The notes under the pieces were generated by a model. It worked only from the letters and a program-made list of their open reading frames with translations, searched no databases and had not been told where the DNA came from. Position numbers and translations under genes: made by a program. A stretch of DNA of 64,000 bases, from positions 763,659 through 827,658 of the forward strand of contig NZ_CP038033.1 in the NCBI RefSeq assembly GCF_004421105.1, written 5' to 3'. The DNA is from Nitrosococcus wardiae. GTDB taxonomy: Bacteria; Pseudomonadota; Gammaproteobacteria; Nitrosococcales; Nitrosococcaceae. This document shows positions 55,009-64,000 of the stretch, piece by piece (the first letter of the stretch is position 1; each line of letters begins with the position of its first letter).

Positions 55009-57222
55009 ATGGCGACCCCTCCAACTATTCTGCGTCTGGCCATCCCTTCCCCCTTGCGGCGTTACTTTGATTACTTACCGCCAGCTGGAGTTCCGCGTCA
55101 ACAATTGCAACCTGGCATACGTTTACAGGTCCCTTTTGGCAGACGCACGGTGGTAGGCATCCTCACCAGCATCGGCTCCCAAAGTCCAATCACTGCCGAT
55201 AAGCTAAGGCGAGCCCAATACTGCCTCGACAAAACTCCTATTATTCCCCCCTCTTTGCTCCAACTCCTCACTTGGGCTACTGAGTATTATCATCACCCCC
55301 CCGGGGAAGTCTTTTTTAGTGCTTTACCTCAACACCTACGCCAGGGGAAACCCGCTGCCCCCCCTGTCTACCGACGGTGGTTGCTGAGCCCTAAAGGCCG
55401 CGCCGCTGAGTTAGCAACACTTAACCGAGCTCCTCGACAGCAGCAACTGGTAGAGCTACTACGCCCCCATCCAGAAGGCTTAACCTCATCCCAAATCAAG
55501 GAACAATTGGGTGCTTGCCAAAGTAGCCTTCGCAGCCTGATCGCTAAGGGCTGGGTGCATTCTCAAGAGGAATTCATCCACAGGGACAAAGAACCCTTGA
55601 AGGAGCAATTTCAACACCAGCTCAATGACGATCAGAAAACAGCCGTCACCACTATCCTCACTGCTCAACAACAATTTCAACCTTTCTTATTAGAAGGGGT
55701 AACTGGCAGTGGCAAAACAGAAGTCTACCTGCGGGTCATTGAAGAGATAATCACTCACAACCGCCAGGCCTTGGTGCTCATTCCGGAAATCGGGTTAACT
55801 CCCCAAATCGTAGAACGTTTTCGCCGCCAGCTTCAGGCTCCCATTGCAGTCTTGCATTCTGCCCTAACTGACCGGGAGCGTTTAGCCGCTTGGCTTGCCG
55901 CCTATGAGGGTAGGGCTGCCGTCGTTATTGGAACCCGCTCCGCCATATGGACTCCTCTCCAGCATCTGGGGATAGTTATTATTGATGAGGAACACGATCC
56001 TTCCTTTAAACAACAGGAAGGATTCCGCTACCATGCCCGGGATTTAGCCATCATGCGGGCCTACCAGGCTAAAATACCGGTCGTATTAGGCAGTGCGACC
56101 CCTTCCTTGGAAAGTCTTGATAATGTCAAGCGACGACGCTACAGCTTGCTACGGCTGTCACAACGGGCAGGCCCAGCGCAAACGCCAAGAATTCAATTAA
56201 TTGATGTCCGCTCCCGTTCGCTGGAGGCTGGAATCTCTCCGGCTATGCTGGCGGCGGTGAAGCATCATTTAGGGCAAGGAAATCAGGCATTACTGTTTCT
56301 TAACCGACGGGGTTTTGCGCCCACCCTAATCTGCCACGAATGCGGCTTTGTCGTGCCTTGTCGCCGCTGCGACGCTTATATGACCGTCCATCAGCGCACC
56401 GACCGACTGCTTTGCCACCACTGCGGAGCTGAATATCCTTTACCCACCGGCTGCCCGCAGTGCAGGAACCCGCTCTTACGCCCACGGGGATTAGGTACAG
56501 AACAGGTAGAAGCTGGGCTTAAAACTTTTTTTCCGGAGGTTGAGATTGCGCGTATTGATAGGGATACCACCCGCCGAGTAGGGACCTTGAATGAAATGCT
56601 GGAGGGTGTTCATAGTGGAAAATATCGCCTCCTGATTGGCACCCAGATGTTAGCAAAGGGACACCACTACCCTAATATTACGCTAGTGGGAATCCTAGAT
56701 GCTGACCAGGGTCTATTTGGCAGCGACTTTCGCGCCGGAGAGCACATGGCTCAACTCATTCTTCAAGTGATGGGACGGGCCGGCCGAGGCAATAAGCCCG
56801 GCGAAGTGTTGATCCAGACTCATCATCCGGGCCATCCTTTGCTGGCGGCGCTAGTAGACCATGGCTATCGACACGTAGCCGAGATACTTCTGGCAGAGCG
56901 CCGCCAAATCGGATTTCCTCCCCAGGGCTATCTGGCCCTGCTTCGCGCAAGAGCCGTGTCCCCTGCCGCTCCGATGATATTTCTTGAAATGGCGCGGGAC
57001 CTGGCCGCAGAGTCTAATTTCCAGGGAGTAACCCTACTTGGGCCAGTACCCGCTCCCATGGAGCGACGGGCTGGCCGCTATCGCGCCCAACTTCTACTTC
57101 AAGGAAGTTCTCGCACCCATCTGCAACGATCATTGGCTGCCTGGGTACCCAAACTAGAACATCTTAAAGCAGCCCGGAAGGTACAATGGTCCTTAGATGT
57201 GGACCCGGTCGATCTCATGTAG
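55009..57222 (+). CDS. priA: Primosomal replication protein PriA
   Basis: A 737-residue superfamily 2 helicase. It has the N-terminal 3'-DNA-binding domain, Walker A in EGVTGSGKTEVYLRV, the DEEH box in VIIDEEHDPSFKQQEGFRY, a cysteine-rich zinc insert (CHECGFVVPCRRCDAYMTVH ... CHHCGAEYPLPTGCPQCRN) and helicase motifs in QVMGRAGRG. It restarts stalled replication forks. It precedes argS as in many gammaproteobacteria. Confidence 0.98.
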   Translation: MATPPTILRLAIPSPLRRYFDYLPPAGVPRQQLQPGIRLQVPFGRRTVVGILTSIGSQSPITADKLRRAQYCLDKTPIIPPSLLQLLTWATEYYHHPPGEVFFSALPQHLRQGKPAAPPVYRRWLLSPKGRAAELATLNRAPRQQQLVELLRPHPEGLTSSQIKEQLGACQSSLRSLIAKGWVHSQEEFIHRDKEPLKEQFQHQLNDDQKTAVTTILTAQQQFQPFLLEGVTGSGKTEVYLRVIEEIITHNRQALVLIPEIGLTPQIVERFRRQLQAPIAVLHSALTDRERLAAWLAAYEGRAAVVIGTRSAIWTPLQHLGIVIIDEEHDPSFKQQEGFRYHARDLAIMRAYQAKIPVVLGSATPSLESLDNVKRRRYSLLRLSQRAGPAQTPRIQLIDVRSRSLEAGISPAMLAAVKHHLGQGNQALLFLNRRGFAPTLICHECGFVVPCRRCDAYMTVHQRTDRLLCHHCGAEYPLPTGCPQCRNPLLRPRGLGTEQVEAGLKTFFPEVEIARIDRDTTRRVGTLNEMLEGVHSGKYRLLIGTQMLAKGHHYPNITLVGILDADQGLFGSDFRAGEHMAQLILQVMGRAGRGNKPGEVLIQTHHPGHPLLAALVDHGYRHVAEILLAERRQIGFPPQGYLALLRARAVSPAAPMIFLEMARDLAAESNFQGVTLLGPVPAPMERRAGRYRAQLLLQGSSRTHLQRSLAAWVPKLEHLKAARKVQWSLDVDPVDLM

Positions 57223-57321
57223 GCCTCCACAAAAAGCAACTATATAAGCCCTTCTCGTTCGGCGGCAGCCAGGTTAGAATCTCCTGTTTTTCAAAAGACA
57301 ATCACTAAAGAAGACCCTCTC

Positions 57322-59079
57322 TTGAAAGAACAACTTCGGAAATTTATTGCTACTGCCCTTTCCTCTTTACAACAAGAAGGGGTGCTGCCCCCTTGGAAGG
57401 TTAATGAAATCCAGGTTAAGCGGACTCGGGACAAACGTCATGGGGATTTTGCCAGTAATATCACCATGGTGTTGGCCAAGGAAGCACGGCAAAAACCGCG
57501 AGATCTAGCCGAACTCATTGTGAGCCGCTTGCCGGAACACCCTTGGGTGGAAAAAGTCGAGATAGCGGGCCCAGGTTTTATCAATTTCACCCTGGCTTTC
57601 CCCGCCTTTCAGGCTGTAGTTTCTCAAGTGCTAGATCAAAGGGAAAATTTTGGCTGCAGCAATTTAGGGCAAAATAAGCCGATCCACTTAGAGTTTGTCT
57701 CTGCCAACCCTACTGGACCTCTCCATGTCGGCCATGGCCGGGGAGCGGCTTATGGCGACGCTCTCGCTCGCTTACTCACCACTGTGGGCTATAAGATTCA
57801 CCGGGAATATTATGTGAACGATGCTGGACGCCAAATGGATATTCTTGCCGCCAGCGTTTGGTTACGGTACTTAGAATTGTGTGGCGAGACTCTCCCCTTT
57901 CCTGCCAATGGCTATCGAGGGGGTTACGTTCGGGATATTGCCCAGGTTCTAAAGACTGAAGAAGGCGATATTTTCCATTGTCCTGGGCAAGAGATCACAG
58001 CCGGATTACCGCCAGATGCCCCTACGGGAGACAAGGAACAATACATTGACGCGCTTATTCAAAAAACCAAAGATCTCTTGGGAGAAAGGGGTTATCGGCA
58101 GATTTTTGATCGGGGGCTTAATTCGATTTTGGCAGACATCCGTGAGGATCTAGCTGAATTTGACGTCACCTATGACGAATGGTTTTCCGAACGCCATCTC
58201 ATGGAAACCGGTGCGGTAGAGCAGGCGGTAGAACGGCTCAAGACTTCGAGCCATCTTTACCAGAAAGAAGGCGCGTGGTGGTTTCGTTCCACTGATTTCG
58301 GCGACGAAAAAGACCGGGTCGTCATACGGGAAAATGGTCAGCCTACTTATTTTGCCTCGGACATTGCATACCACTTGAATAAGCTGGAACGGGGTTATCC
58401 TAAAATAATCGACGTCTGGGGCGCCGACCATCATGGCTACGTGCAACGGGTTAAATCATCCCTCCAGGCCCTAGGTGCTGATCCCCAGCAACTAGAGATC
58501 CGGCTGGTCCAATTTGCCATTCTTTACCGCGGCAAGGAAAAGGTACAAATGTCCACCCGCAGTGGTGAGTTCGTCACTTTGCGAGAATTGCGCCAAGAGG
58601 TGGGAAAAGATGCAGCCCGATTCTTTTATGTCATCCGTAGCGCTGAACAGCATATGGATTTTGATTTGGAACTGGCCAAGTCCCAAAGCAATGAAAATCC
58701 CGTCTATTATGTGCAGTATGCCCATGCCCGTATTTCGAGTGTTTTCCGCCAACTTGAAGAACGGGGGCTTGCCTGGAATCCAAAGCAAGGCAGGGAACAA
58801 TTACAGCAGCTTAATGAATCCCATGAGATAGCGTTACTGGACCGCCTCTCCTGTTATTCAGAGGTGGTTGAAGATGCTGCCACTCAAAGTGCACCCCACC
58901 TATTGGCCTATTACCTTATGGATTTAGCTAGAGATTTTCATACTTATTACAATGCCCATACCTTTCTTGTGGATACCCCTGAACTACGGAATGCGCGATT
59001 AACATTAATTGCAGCGACCCAGCAGGTCATAAAAAATGGTCTGACATTGCTGGGTGTCTCGGCACCGGAGGCCATGTAA
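57322..59079 (+). CDS. argS: Arginyl-tRNA synthetase
   Basis: A 585-residue class I synthetase starting with TTG at 57322 ([20 protein letters not shown]). The HIGH motif is in [19 protein letters not shown], and the degenerate KMSKS-like sequence is KVQMSTRSG. The anticodon-binding DALR domain is at the C-terminus. It is followed 4 bp later by the SPOR gene, the usual argS-ftsN-like pairing. Confidence 0.97.
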   Translation: MKEQLRKFIATALSSLQQEGVLPPWKVNEIQVKRTRDKRHGDFASNITMVLAKEARQKPRDLAELIVSRLPEHPWVEKVEIAGPGFINFTLAFPAFQAVVSQVLDQRENFGCSNLGQNKPIHLEFVSANPTGPLHVGHGRGAAYGDALARLLTTVGYKIHREYYVNDAGRQMDILAASVWLRYLELCGETLPFPANGYRGGYVRDIAQVLKTEEGDIFHCPGQEITAGLPPDAPTGDKEQYIDALIQKTKDLLGERGYRQIFDRGLNSILADIREDLAEFDVTYDEWFSERHLMETGAVEQAVERLKTSSHLYQKEGAWWFRSTDFGDEKDRVVIRENGQPTYFASDIAYHLNKLERGYPKIIDVWGADHHGYVQRVKSSLQALGADPQQLEIRLVQFAILYRGKEKVQMSTRSGEFVTLRELRQEVGKDAARFFYVIRSAEQHMDFDLELAKSQSNENPVYYVQYAHARISSVFRQLEERGLAWNPKQGREQLQQLNESHEIALLDRLSCYSEVVEDAATQSAPHLLAYYLMDLARDFHTYYNAHTFLVDTPELRNARLTLIAATQQVIKNGLTLLGVSAPEAM

Positions 59080-59082
59080 TCC

Positions 59083-59688
59083 ATGCCCCCTAATACACGC
59101 AGACGACGCACTTCCTCTAGTCAAACACCCCCACGCTGGCCTTGGCTTATTGCTGGATTACTAGTTGGCGCCTTGATAATGTTTTTGCCTTCCCTCCAGA
59201 ATTGGCTTCCCTGGATAAGGAAGAGTGCTGATCACACTCCTGCAATCGAAAATACTATCGAAGCCAAAAAAATCAACACAGAGCAGTCCCCACCACCCCA
59301 GTTTGAGTTTTATACTCTACTGCCCAAAATGGAGGTGGCGGTACCAGAGCCTAAACCTTTATCCCCTCAACAACAGCCAAAACCTCAACCCAAGAGACCC
59401 CCTGAACCCTCACCCACACCTAAACCATCACCTTCCAAATCGGTACCCTCGCAAGTTTATGTTCTGCAGGCAGGCTCATTCCGCAGTTATGCCCAAGCCG
59501 ACCAACGTAAGGCTGATCTGGCACTGATGGGAGTAGAGGCCACCATTCAAACTGTGACCATCGATAACAACAAGACTTGGCACCGAGTCCGCATTGGCCC
59601 TAGCACCAATCTCCCCAATCTCCAGCGGATCCGCCGGCAATTGCGCAAGAATCAAATCGAATGCCAGATGTTTAAAGTGAAGTCCTAG
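59083..59688 (+). CDS. SPOR domain protein (FtsN-like)
   Basis: A 201-residue protein with a basic N-terminus, one membrane helix (about 22-42), a proline-rich linker (about 85-120) and a C-terminal SPOR domain (VYVLQAGSFRSYAQADQRKA to NQIECQMFKV). SPOR binds denuded peptidoglycan at the septum. The order after argS and the layout match FtsN of many gammaproteobacteria, but it is short of the essential FtsN N-terminal helices, so only FtsN-like is stated. Confidence 0.88.
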   Translation: MPPNTRRRRTSSSQTPPRWPWLIAGLLVGALIMFLPSLQNWLPWIRKSADHTPAIENTIEAKKINTEQSPPPQFEFYTLLPKMEVAVPEPKPLSPQQQPKPQPKRPPEPSPTPKPSPSKSVPSQVYVLQAGSFRSYAQADQRKADLALMGVEATIQTVTIDNNKTWHRVRIGPSTNLPNLQRIRRQLRKNQIECQMFKVKS

Positions 59689-59859
59689 GGAACCGCTGAT
59701 TAATTCCTTCGTGAACCGATTTAAGTACCTACGAATAAAATATTGGTTCAAAGGCGCATAAGGCGCGGCTGCTATGGGTAAGCGGCGTAACATAGCAGCC
59801 GCGCCTGTGAGCTGTAGCTCTTCGAAGGACCAAGCGTGCGGGAATTAATCAGAGGTTCC
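59689..59859. mobile_element. MITE with 19-bp terminal inverted repeats and internal hairpin
   Basis: GGAACCGCTGATTAATTCC (59689-59707) and GGAATTAATCAGAGGTTCC (59841-59859) are inverted copies, 18 of 19 matching. Inside, AGGCGCGGCTGCTATG (59761-59776) and CATAGCAGCCGCGCCT (59791-59806) form a perfect 16-bp hairpin. There is no coding capacity in 171 bp. The TIR begins directly after the stop codon (TAG) of the SPOR gene. The remaining gap to 59923 holds only the ribosome binding site AAGGGAGG of the next gene. Confidence 0.75.
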
Positions 59860-59923
59860 TAATTTCTCTTGCTATAGGCTATGCTTATCAGCCTAGAGGA
59901 GACTGAATCCAAGGGAGGCCACT

Positions 59924-60301
59924 ATGACTGAGCAAGTGAAAGAAAAGGCTTACACCGAAGAAGAAATTGAGGAACGGCTCAAAAAAGAACTGCCCCATTG
60001 GTATTACGAAAAAGGCTGGATCCGCAGGAAATACCGAACCAACAGTTGGAAAGGAACCCTAATGGTTATCAATGCGGTGGGTCATTTAGCAGAAGCGGCT
60101 TGGCATCACCCCGATCTTACTGCCTCTTACGCTTGGGTGGAGGTTAGACTCGTCAATCACCATGCCAAAGGTGTTACCGACAAAGACTTTACCCTAGCCA
60201 AAAAAATCGAAGAGGTCATTCAATGGCAACCGGCAAAAGAGGAGGGACCTCTAGAAGGGACCCCAGATGACCCTCGTTTTAAATACATTAAATACGACTA
60301 A
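59924..60301 (+). CDS. Pterin-4a-carbinolamine dehydratase-like protein
   Basis: A 125-residue protein with TEEEIEERLKKELPHWYYEK, then AWHHPDLTASYAWVEVRLVN and HHAKGVTDKDFTLAKKIEEV. The histidine pair HHPD, Trp-Val-Glu-Val strand and KDF..A..I are the PCD/DCoH fold with its catalytic residues. Copies next to fhc genes belong to tetrahydromethanopterin-linked C1 metabolism, possibly cofactor synthesis or repair. AAGGGAGG precedes the ATG. It starts the C1 operon, 8 bp before fhcB. Confidence 0.85.
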   Translation: MTEQVKEKAYTEEEIEERLKKELPHWYYEKGWIRRKYRTNSWKGTLMVINAVGHLAEAAWHHPDLTASYAWVEVRLVNHHAKGVTDKDFTLAKKIEEVIQWQPAKEEGPLEGTPDDPRFKYIKYD

Positions 60302-60309
60302 AGAAGATC

Positions 60310-61578
60310 ATGACCCGCCAGATCCAGCCTGGAGTCTGGGATGAGGTCCCCAGCCCATTTTGCGGCATTGCTGCTGATGACCTTAAGGTGAAGGTGGAAG
60401 GCAATCGGCTCATTGTTCTAGAGAACGGCTGCCCGGTGACCCAACCCGCTTTTGAGCAGAAAATAGGCGAGAGTACCCCCCAGATTCAGGGTAAAGCAAC
60501 CCACTTAGAAGCAGCGATCGCGCGCGCTGTTGAAATTCTCAGTCAAGCGAAATTACCCCTGATATCAGGGCTTGCTACTGATGTGGAAGGAATCCGGGCC
60601 GTATTAGCTCTCGCCGATCGTTATGGGGCAGTGGTCGATCACATGGATTCCGAAGCGGCCCTGCGCAACATTTTGGCTCTTCAGGACAGCGGTTGGATAA
60701 CCACAACCCTCAGTGAAGTGAAAAATCGGGTCGATCTCTTGCTGGTAGTAGGCAGCGATATTGAAGCCCACTTTCCCCGTTTTTTCGAACGCTATATCTG
60801 GAACCCGGAAACACTCTTTAACCAAGACACTGCTCAGCGAGAAATTATTTATTTAGGCAAATCGCCCAGTGGACAGGCGGCCTACGGACCTGATGGCCGT
60901 GCCCCCCTAGTCATCCACTGTAAACAGGATGAACTTCCAGAAGTGGTGGCCGCGCTGCGGGCCCAAATAGCTGGCCATCTCCTCCAAGCCGAGGCGGTAG
61001 CAGGAATTGCCATGGAGGAATTAGCCGCTTTAGCAGATAGATTAAAGCAAGCCCAGTATGGCGTGGTGGCGTGGGCTGCAGGACAGTGGACTTTCCCTCA
61101 TGCCGAACTCACTATCCAAATGCTCTGTGAATTAATCATGGCCGTAAATAAAACGACCCGCTGCTCGGGGCTTCCTCTAGGCGGGCAGAACGGTCAGATC
61201 ACAGCTAACCAAGTCTGCACCTGGCAGACGGGTTATCCTGTACGTATCAGCTTTGCCCGAGGTTACCCTGATTATGACCCCTATCACTGCAGCTCTGAAC
61301 GTCTACTCGAATCAGGGGCGGCGGATGCCTTGGTGTGGATCTCGGCCTTCGATCAAGGCCGAACTCCCCCGGCGACTTCTATTCCCACCGTGGTATTGGG
61401 GCGAGCTGGCATGGCCTTTACCCAAGCGCCAGAAGTCTTTATCCCCATAGGCACGCCGGGGATCGACCATCCGGGGCATACCTACCGCAGCGACAATGTT
61501 GTCGCCGTACCCCTACGTCAATTGCGGCAATCAGGGCTTCCCAGCACCGCCAAGATTGTTAACGCCATGCTCCAATAA
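60310..61578 (+). CDS. fhcB: Formyltransferase/hydrolase complex subunit B (formylmethanofuran dehydrogenase B-like)
   Basis: A 422-residue protein of the FwdB/FmdB molybdopterin-oxidoreductase fold. The N-terminal SPFCGIAADDLKVKVEGNRL stretch aligns with the iron-sulfur and Mo-cofactor region of the archaeal enzyme, but only one cysteine of the usual CxxCxxxC cluster motif remains. Bacterial FhcB is known to have lost redox activity, because the Fhc complex hydrolyses formyl-methanofuran rather than reducing CO2. Downstream motifs such as GLPLGGQNGQITANQVCTWQ support the family. It is followed 43 bp later by fhcA. Confidence 0.88.
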   Translation: MTRQIQPGVWDEVPSPFCGIAADDLKVKVEGNRLIVLENGCPVTQPAFEQKIGESTPQIQGKATHLEAAIARAVEILSQAKLPLISGLATDVEGIRAVLALADRYGAVVDHMDSEAALRNILALQDSGWITTTLSEVKNRVDLLLVVGSDIEAHFPRFFERYIWNPETLFNQDTAQREIIYLGKSPSGQAAYGPDGRAPLVIHCKQDELPEVVAALRAQIAGHLLQAEAVAGIAMEELAALADRLKQAQYGVVAWAAGQWTFPHAELTIQMLCELIMAVNKTTRCSGLPLGGQNGQITANQVCTWQTGYPVRISFARGYPDYDPYHCSSERLLESGAADALVWISAFDQGRTPPATSIPTVVLGRAGMAFTQAPEVFIPIGTPGIDHPGHTYRSDNVVAVPLRQLRQSGLPSTAKIVNAMLQ

Positions 61579-61621
61579 AGTCGTTAATTTCATCGCCTGC
61601 CCGACGGGAGGAAGGCCCACC

Positions 61622-63289
61622 ATGCTCATCAAACTCACTGGCGGCACCATCTACGATCCTATGCATGGAATCAATGGCGAAGTTCGTGATATTTATGTAC
61701 GCGATGGCCGCATTGTCGACTCCCCCGGTGATCTCCCTATCGACCAGAACTATAACCTGAGCAATAAAATAGTCATGGCTGGGGCTATTGATATGCATAC
61801 CCATATTGGTGGGGGGAAAGTCAATATCGCCCGCACCCTGCTACCGGAAGACCACCGTGCTGATCCGCTAGCCCGTACTGATTTATTACGGGCTGGATGC
61901 GGACATGCCGTCCCCAGCACCTTTACTACCGGTTACCGGTATGCAGAAATGGGCTATACGGCAGCCTTCGAACCCGCAGTATTGCCTACGAATGCCCGTC
62001 AGGCCCATATGGAGATGGGGGATATTCCCATCGTGGATAAAGGCGGTTATGTCTTATTGGGCAGTGACGACTATGTGCTGCGGATGTTGGCAGCGAACAA
62101 GGACCAGAAAGCTTTTAACGACTATGTGGCCTGGACTTTGAAAGCAAGCCAATGCCTGGGGATTAAGGTGGTCAATCCCGGCGGCATCAGCGCCTTCAAA
62201 TTCAACCAACGCAAGCTAGATCTCGACGAACCAGGTCCCTACTACGGCGCCACGCCGCGCCAGGTCCTGCTTCATCTTGCCCGTGCAGTACATGAGCTAG
62301 GCGTTCCCCACCCCCTTCATGTCCATGGCTGTAATCTGGGTGTGCCGGGCAACATAGAGACCACTTTAAATACCATCCAGGGGATTGAGGGCCTTCCCAT
62401 GCATCTTACCCATGTACAATTCCATAGCTATGGAACTGAAGGTGACCGCAAGTTCTCCTCCGGGGCAGCCCAAATCGCGGAAGCAGTGAAGGAGCACGCC
62501 AATATTACTATTGACGTCGGTCAGATTCTCTTTGGACAAACTGTTACGGCTTCAGGTGACAATATGCGCCAGTATGCTGGCCACACCCATGCCCGCCCCA
62601 AGAAGTGGGTCTGCATGGATATTGAATGTGATGCAGGCTGCGGCATTGTTCCTTTTAAATACCGGGATAAGAGCTTTGTCAATGCCCTACAGTGGGCCAT
62701 TGGTCTAGAAATCTTTCTTTTAGTGGATGACCCTTGGCGGGTATTCCTCACCACCGATCATCCTAATGGCGCACCCTTTGTCACTTACCCCCATCTCATC
62801 CGATTATTGATGGACCGTAGTTTCCGTAATGACATGCTAGCCACTATCCATCCGGATGCTGCCCTAGCAAGCACTCTAGGCGCTATTGACCGAGAGTACT
62901 CCCTCTACGAAATCGCCATCATCACTCGGGCCGGAGCCGCTAAGCTACTTGGCCTTTCAGACCGGGGGCATCTGGGTGTTGGGGCGGCAGCCGATATCAC
63001 CGTCTATACGGAACATGAAGACAAAGAAAAAATGTTCTCTAAACCCGACTATGTCTTTAAGGACGGAGAACTAGTGGTTAAAAATGGAGAGATCGTCAAG
63101 GTGACCTGGGGAACCACTCACGTGGTCCGGCCAGAGTTCGATAACGGCATAGAAAAAGAGCTTGCTAGCTACTTTGATCGTTATCTTTCCATGAAGCTTA
63201 GCAATTTTAAAATAGACGATGAAGAAATTGTTCACCCTGGACGGGGCCGTATTCAGGTGCATCCCTGTCATGGGGGAGCATCCCAATGA
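61622..63289 (+). CDS. fhcA: Formyltransferase/hydrolase complex subunit A (formylmethanofuran dehydrogenase A-like)
   Basis: The ATG at 61622 (MLIKLTGGTIYDPMHGINGE) is chosen; longer frames run back into fhcB. The 555-residue amidohydrolase has the metal-binding AIDMHTHIGGGKVN, further histidines in HPLHVHGCNLGVPGNIETTL and HLTHVQFHSYG, and TTDHPNGAPF. It releases formate from formyl-methanofuran. It overlaps fhcD by ATGA (63286-63289). Confidence 0.95.
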   Translation: MLIKLTGGTIYDPMHGINGEVRDIYVRDGRIVDSPGDLPIDQNYNLSNKIVMAGAIDMHTHIGGGKVNIARTLLPEDHRADPLARTDLLRAGCGHAVPSTFTTGYRYAEMGYTAAFEPAVLPTNARQAHMEMGDIPIVDKGGYVLLGSDDYVLRMLAANKDQKAFNDYVAWTLKASQCLGIKVVNPGGISAFKFNQRKLDLDEPGPYYGATPRQVLLHLARAVHELGVPHPLHVHGCNLGVPGNIETTLNTIQGIEGLPMHLTHVQFHSYGTEGDRKFSSGAAQIAEAVKEHANITIDVGQILFGQTVTASGDNMRQYAGHTHARPKKWVCMDIECDAGCGIVPFKYRDKSFVNALQWAIGLEIFLLVDDPWRVFLTTDHPNGAPFVTYPHLIRLLMDRSFRNDMLATIHPDAALASTLGAIDREYSLYEIAIITRAGAAKLLGLSDRGHLGVGAAADITVYTEHEDKEKMFSKPDYVFKDGELVVKNGEIVKVTWGTTHVVRPEFDNGIEKELASYFDRYLSMKLSNFKIDDEEIVHPGRGRIQVHPCHGGASQ

Positions 63290-64000
63290 TCATCAACGGC
63301 GTCAAGATTGACCCCTCTTTTGCTGAAGCTTTCCCCATGAAAGCCACCCGGGTCATTATTACCGCTCAAAATCTCAAGTGGGCCCATCATTCGGCTCAAG
63401 CCATGACGGGGTTTGCGACTTCAGTAATTGCCTGCGGTTGTGAAGCAGGCATTGAGCGTGAATTAGCCCCTTCTGAAACCCCGGACGGACGACCCGGGGT
63501 TGCCGTTTTGATATTTGCTATGGGAAGCAAAGGATTGGCCAAGCAGCTTGAAACCCGGGCTGGTCAATGCGTGCTCACTTCACCCACTTCCGCTTTATTT
63601 GCCGGAATCCAGGAGGGTGAATCCCTTCCCCTGGGAAAAAATCTTCGCTTTTTTGGCGACGGCTTTCAGATATCAAAACTGATTAATGGCCGCCGCTACT
63701 GGCGGGTTCCTGTCATGGACGGCGAATTTCTCACTGAAGAAACTGTGGGCCTGATCTCTGCCATAGGAGGTGGCAACTTTCTCGTTCTTGCCCAATCCCA
63801 ACCCCAAGCTCTTGCTGCCTGCGAGGCAGCTATTGTAGCCATGGAAAAAATTCCCAATGTCATTATGCCCTTTCCCGGCGGCATAGTTCGCTCAGGCTCA
63901 AAAGTAGGTTCTAAGTACAAGGGGCTGAATGCCTCCACCAACGAAGCTTTTTGTCCTACCCTAAAAGGGCAAACCCGAACTGAGCTTTCGGCCGAAATTG
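63286..64000 (+). CDS. fhcD: Formylmethanofuran-tetrahydromethanopterin N-formyltransferase (partial)
   Basis: The frame from the ATG at 63286 is open to the window edge, 238 codons: MIINGVKIDPSFAEAFPMKA, TRVIITAQNLKWAHHSAQAM, TGFATSVIACGCEAGIERE, and later GGGNFLVLAQSQPQALAACE. These are Ftr motifs. It moves formyl groups between tetrahydromethanopterin and methanofuran. The last ~60 residues are outside the window. fhcC would be expected next. Confidence 0.95.
   Translation, partial: MIINGVKIDPSFAEAFPMKATRVIITAQNLKWAHHSAQAMTGFATSVIACGCEAGIERELAPSETPDGRPGVAVLIFAMGSKGLAKQLETRAGQCVLTSPTSALFAGIQEGESLPLGKNLRFFGDGFQISKLINGRRYWRVPVMDGEFLTEETVGLISAIGGGNFLVLAQSQPQALAACEAAIVAMEKIPNVIMPFPGGIVRSGSKVGSKYKGLNASTNEAFCPTLKGQTRTELSAEI

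Overview
The window looks like chromosome of a gammaproteobacterium of the Chromatiales type. Gene order and proteins fit an ammonia oxidiser such as Nitrosococcus best. That is an inference from the proteins: an aa3-type cytochrome oxidase cluster with small c-type cytochromes, tetrahydromethanopterin-linked C1 genes, hisBHAFIE-tatABC, rpsU-dnaG-rpoD and argS-SPOR. No rRNA or amo genes are present to settle it. Base composition is close to 50% GC by eye. AT-rich or GC-rich blocks mark accessory DNA.

Layout. 1-2.3 kb: left-edge accessory DNA holding a translationally coupled HIT / HNH-endonuclease pair that runs off the window, plus an antitoxin-like fragment. 2.4-4.3 kb: a DUF2235 hydrolase and an EVE protein. 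4.6-11.5 kb: tRNA-Pro, ispB, rplU-rpmA-obgE-proB, a decayed IS200/IS605-type tnpB with a divergent ribbon-helix-helix gene, rpsT and murJ. 11.6-19.8 kb: terminal oxidase structural and assembly genes (ctaC, ctaD, a 42-aa membrane peptide, ctaG, ctaE, surf1, a Sco-like gene, ctaA, cyoE). 20.5-22.4 kb: DUF2244, two cytochromes c and DUF2970. 22.6-27.9 kb: hisBHAFIE, a HinT-like gene and tatABC. 27.9-31.3 kb: small genes, mobile-element debris and an amino acid permease. 31.7-33.4 kb: a CPA2 antiporter.

33.6-37.9 kb is a small genomic island inserted at the 3' end of a CAT-anticodon tRNA downstream of rpoD. Its far end carries a duplicate of the tRNA 3' half. Next to that lie a broken tyrosine integrase, a GC-rich Na+/H+ antiporter, a frameshifted HicB/HicA-like pair, the C-terminal half of a type I-E cas6e and an ISAzo13-like transposase fragment. 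Between the fragment and the tRNA is a CRP-type palindrome, a promoter, two stem-loops and a U-tract, which together look like an undescribed cAMP/CRP-regulated small RNA.

38.0-59.7 kb is mostly housekeeping: rpoD-dnaG-yqeY-rpsU, tsaD, plsY, folB-folK, a MidA-like methyltransferase, a SHOCT lipoprotein, then rhodanese-grxC-secB-gpsA, gpmI, ctpA, a DJ-1 protein, priA, argS and a SPOR protein. 59.9-64 kb is a C1 operon: a pterin dehydratase-like gene followed by fhcB, fhcA and fhcD (partial). These encode the formyltransferase/hydrolase complex that releases formate from formyl-tetrahydromethanopterin.

Three items deserve attention most: the HIT-HNH pair, which is probably part of a larger cassette left of the window; the tRNA island with its CRISPR and toxin-antitoxin remains; and the CRP-linked small RNA candidate. 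Several short inverted-repeat elements and a 78-bp dispersed repeat are also described.
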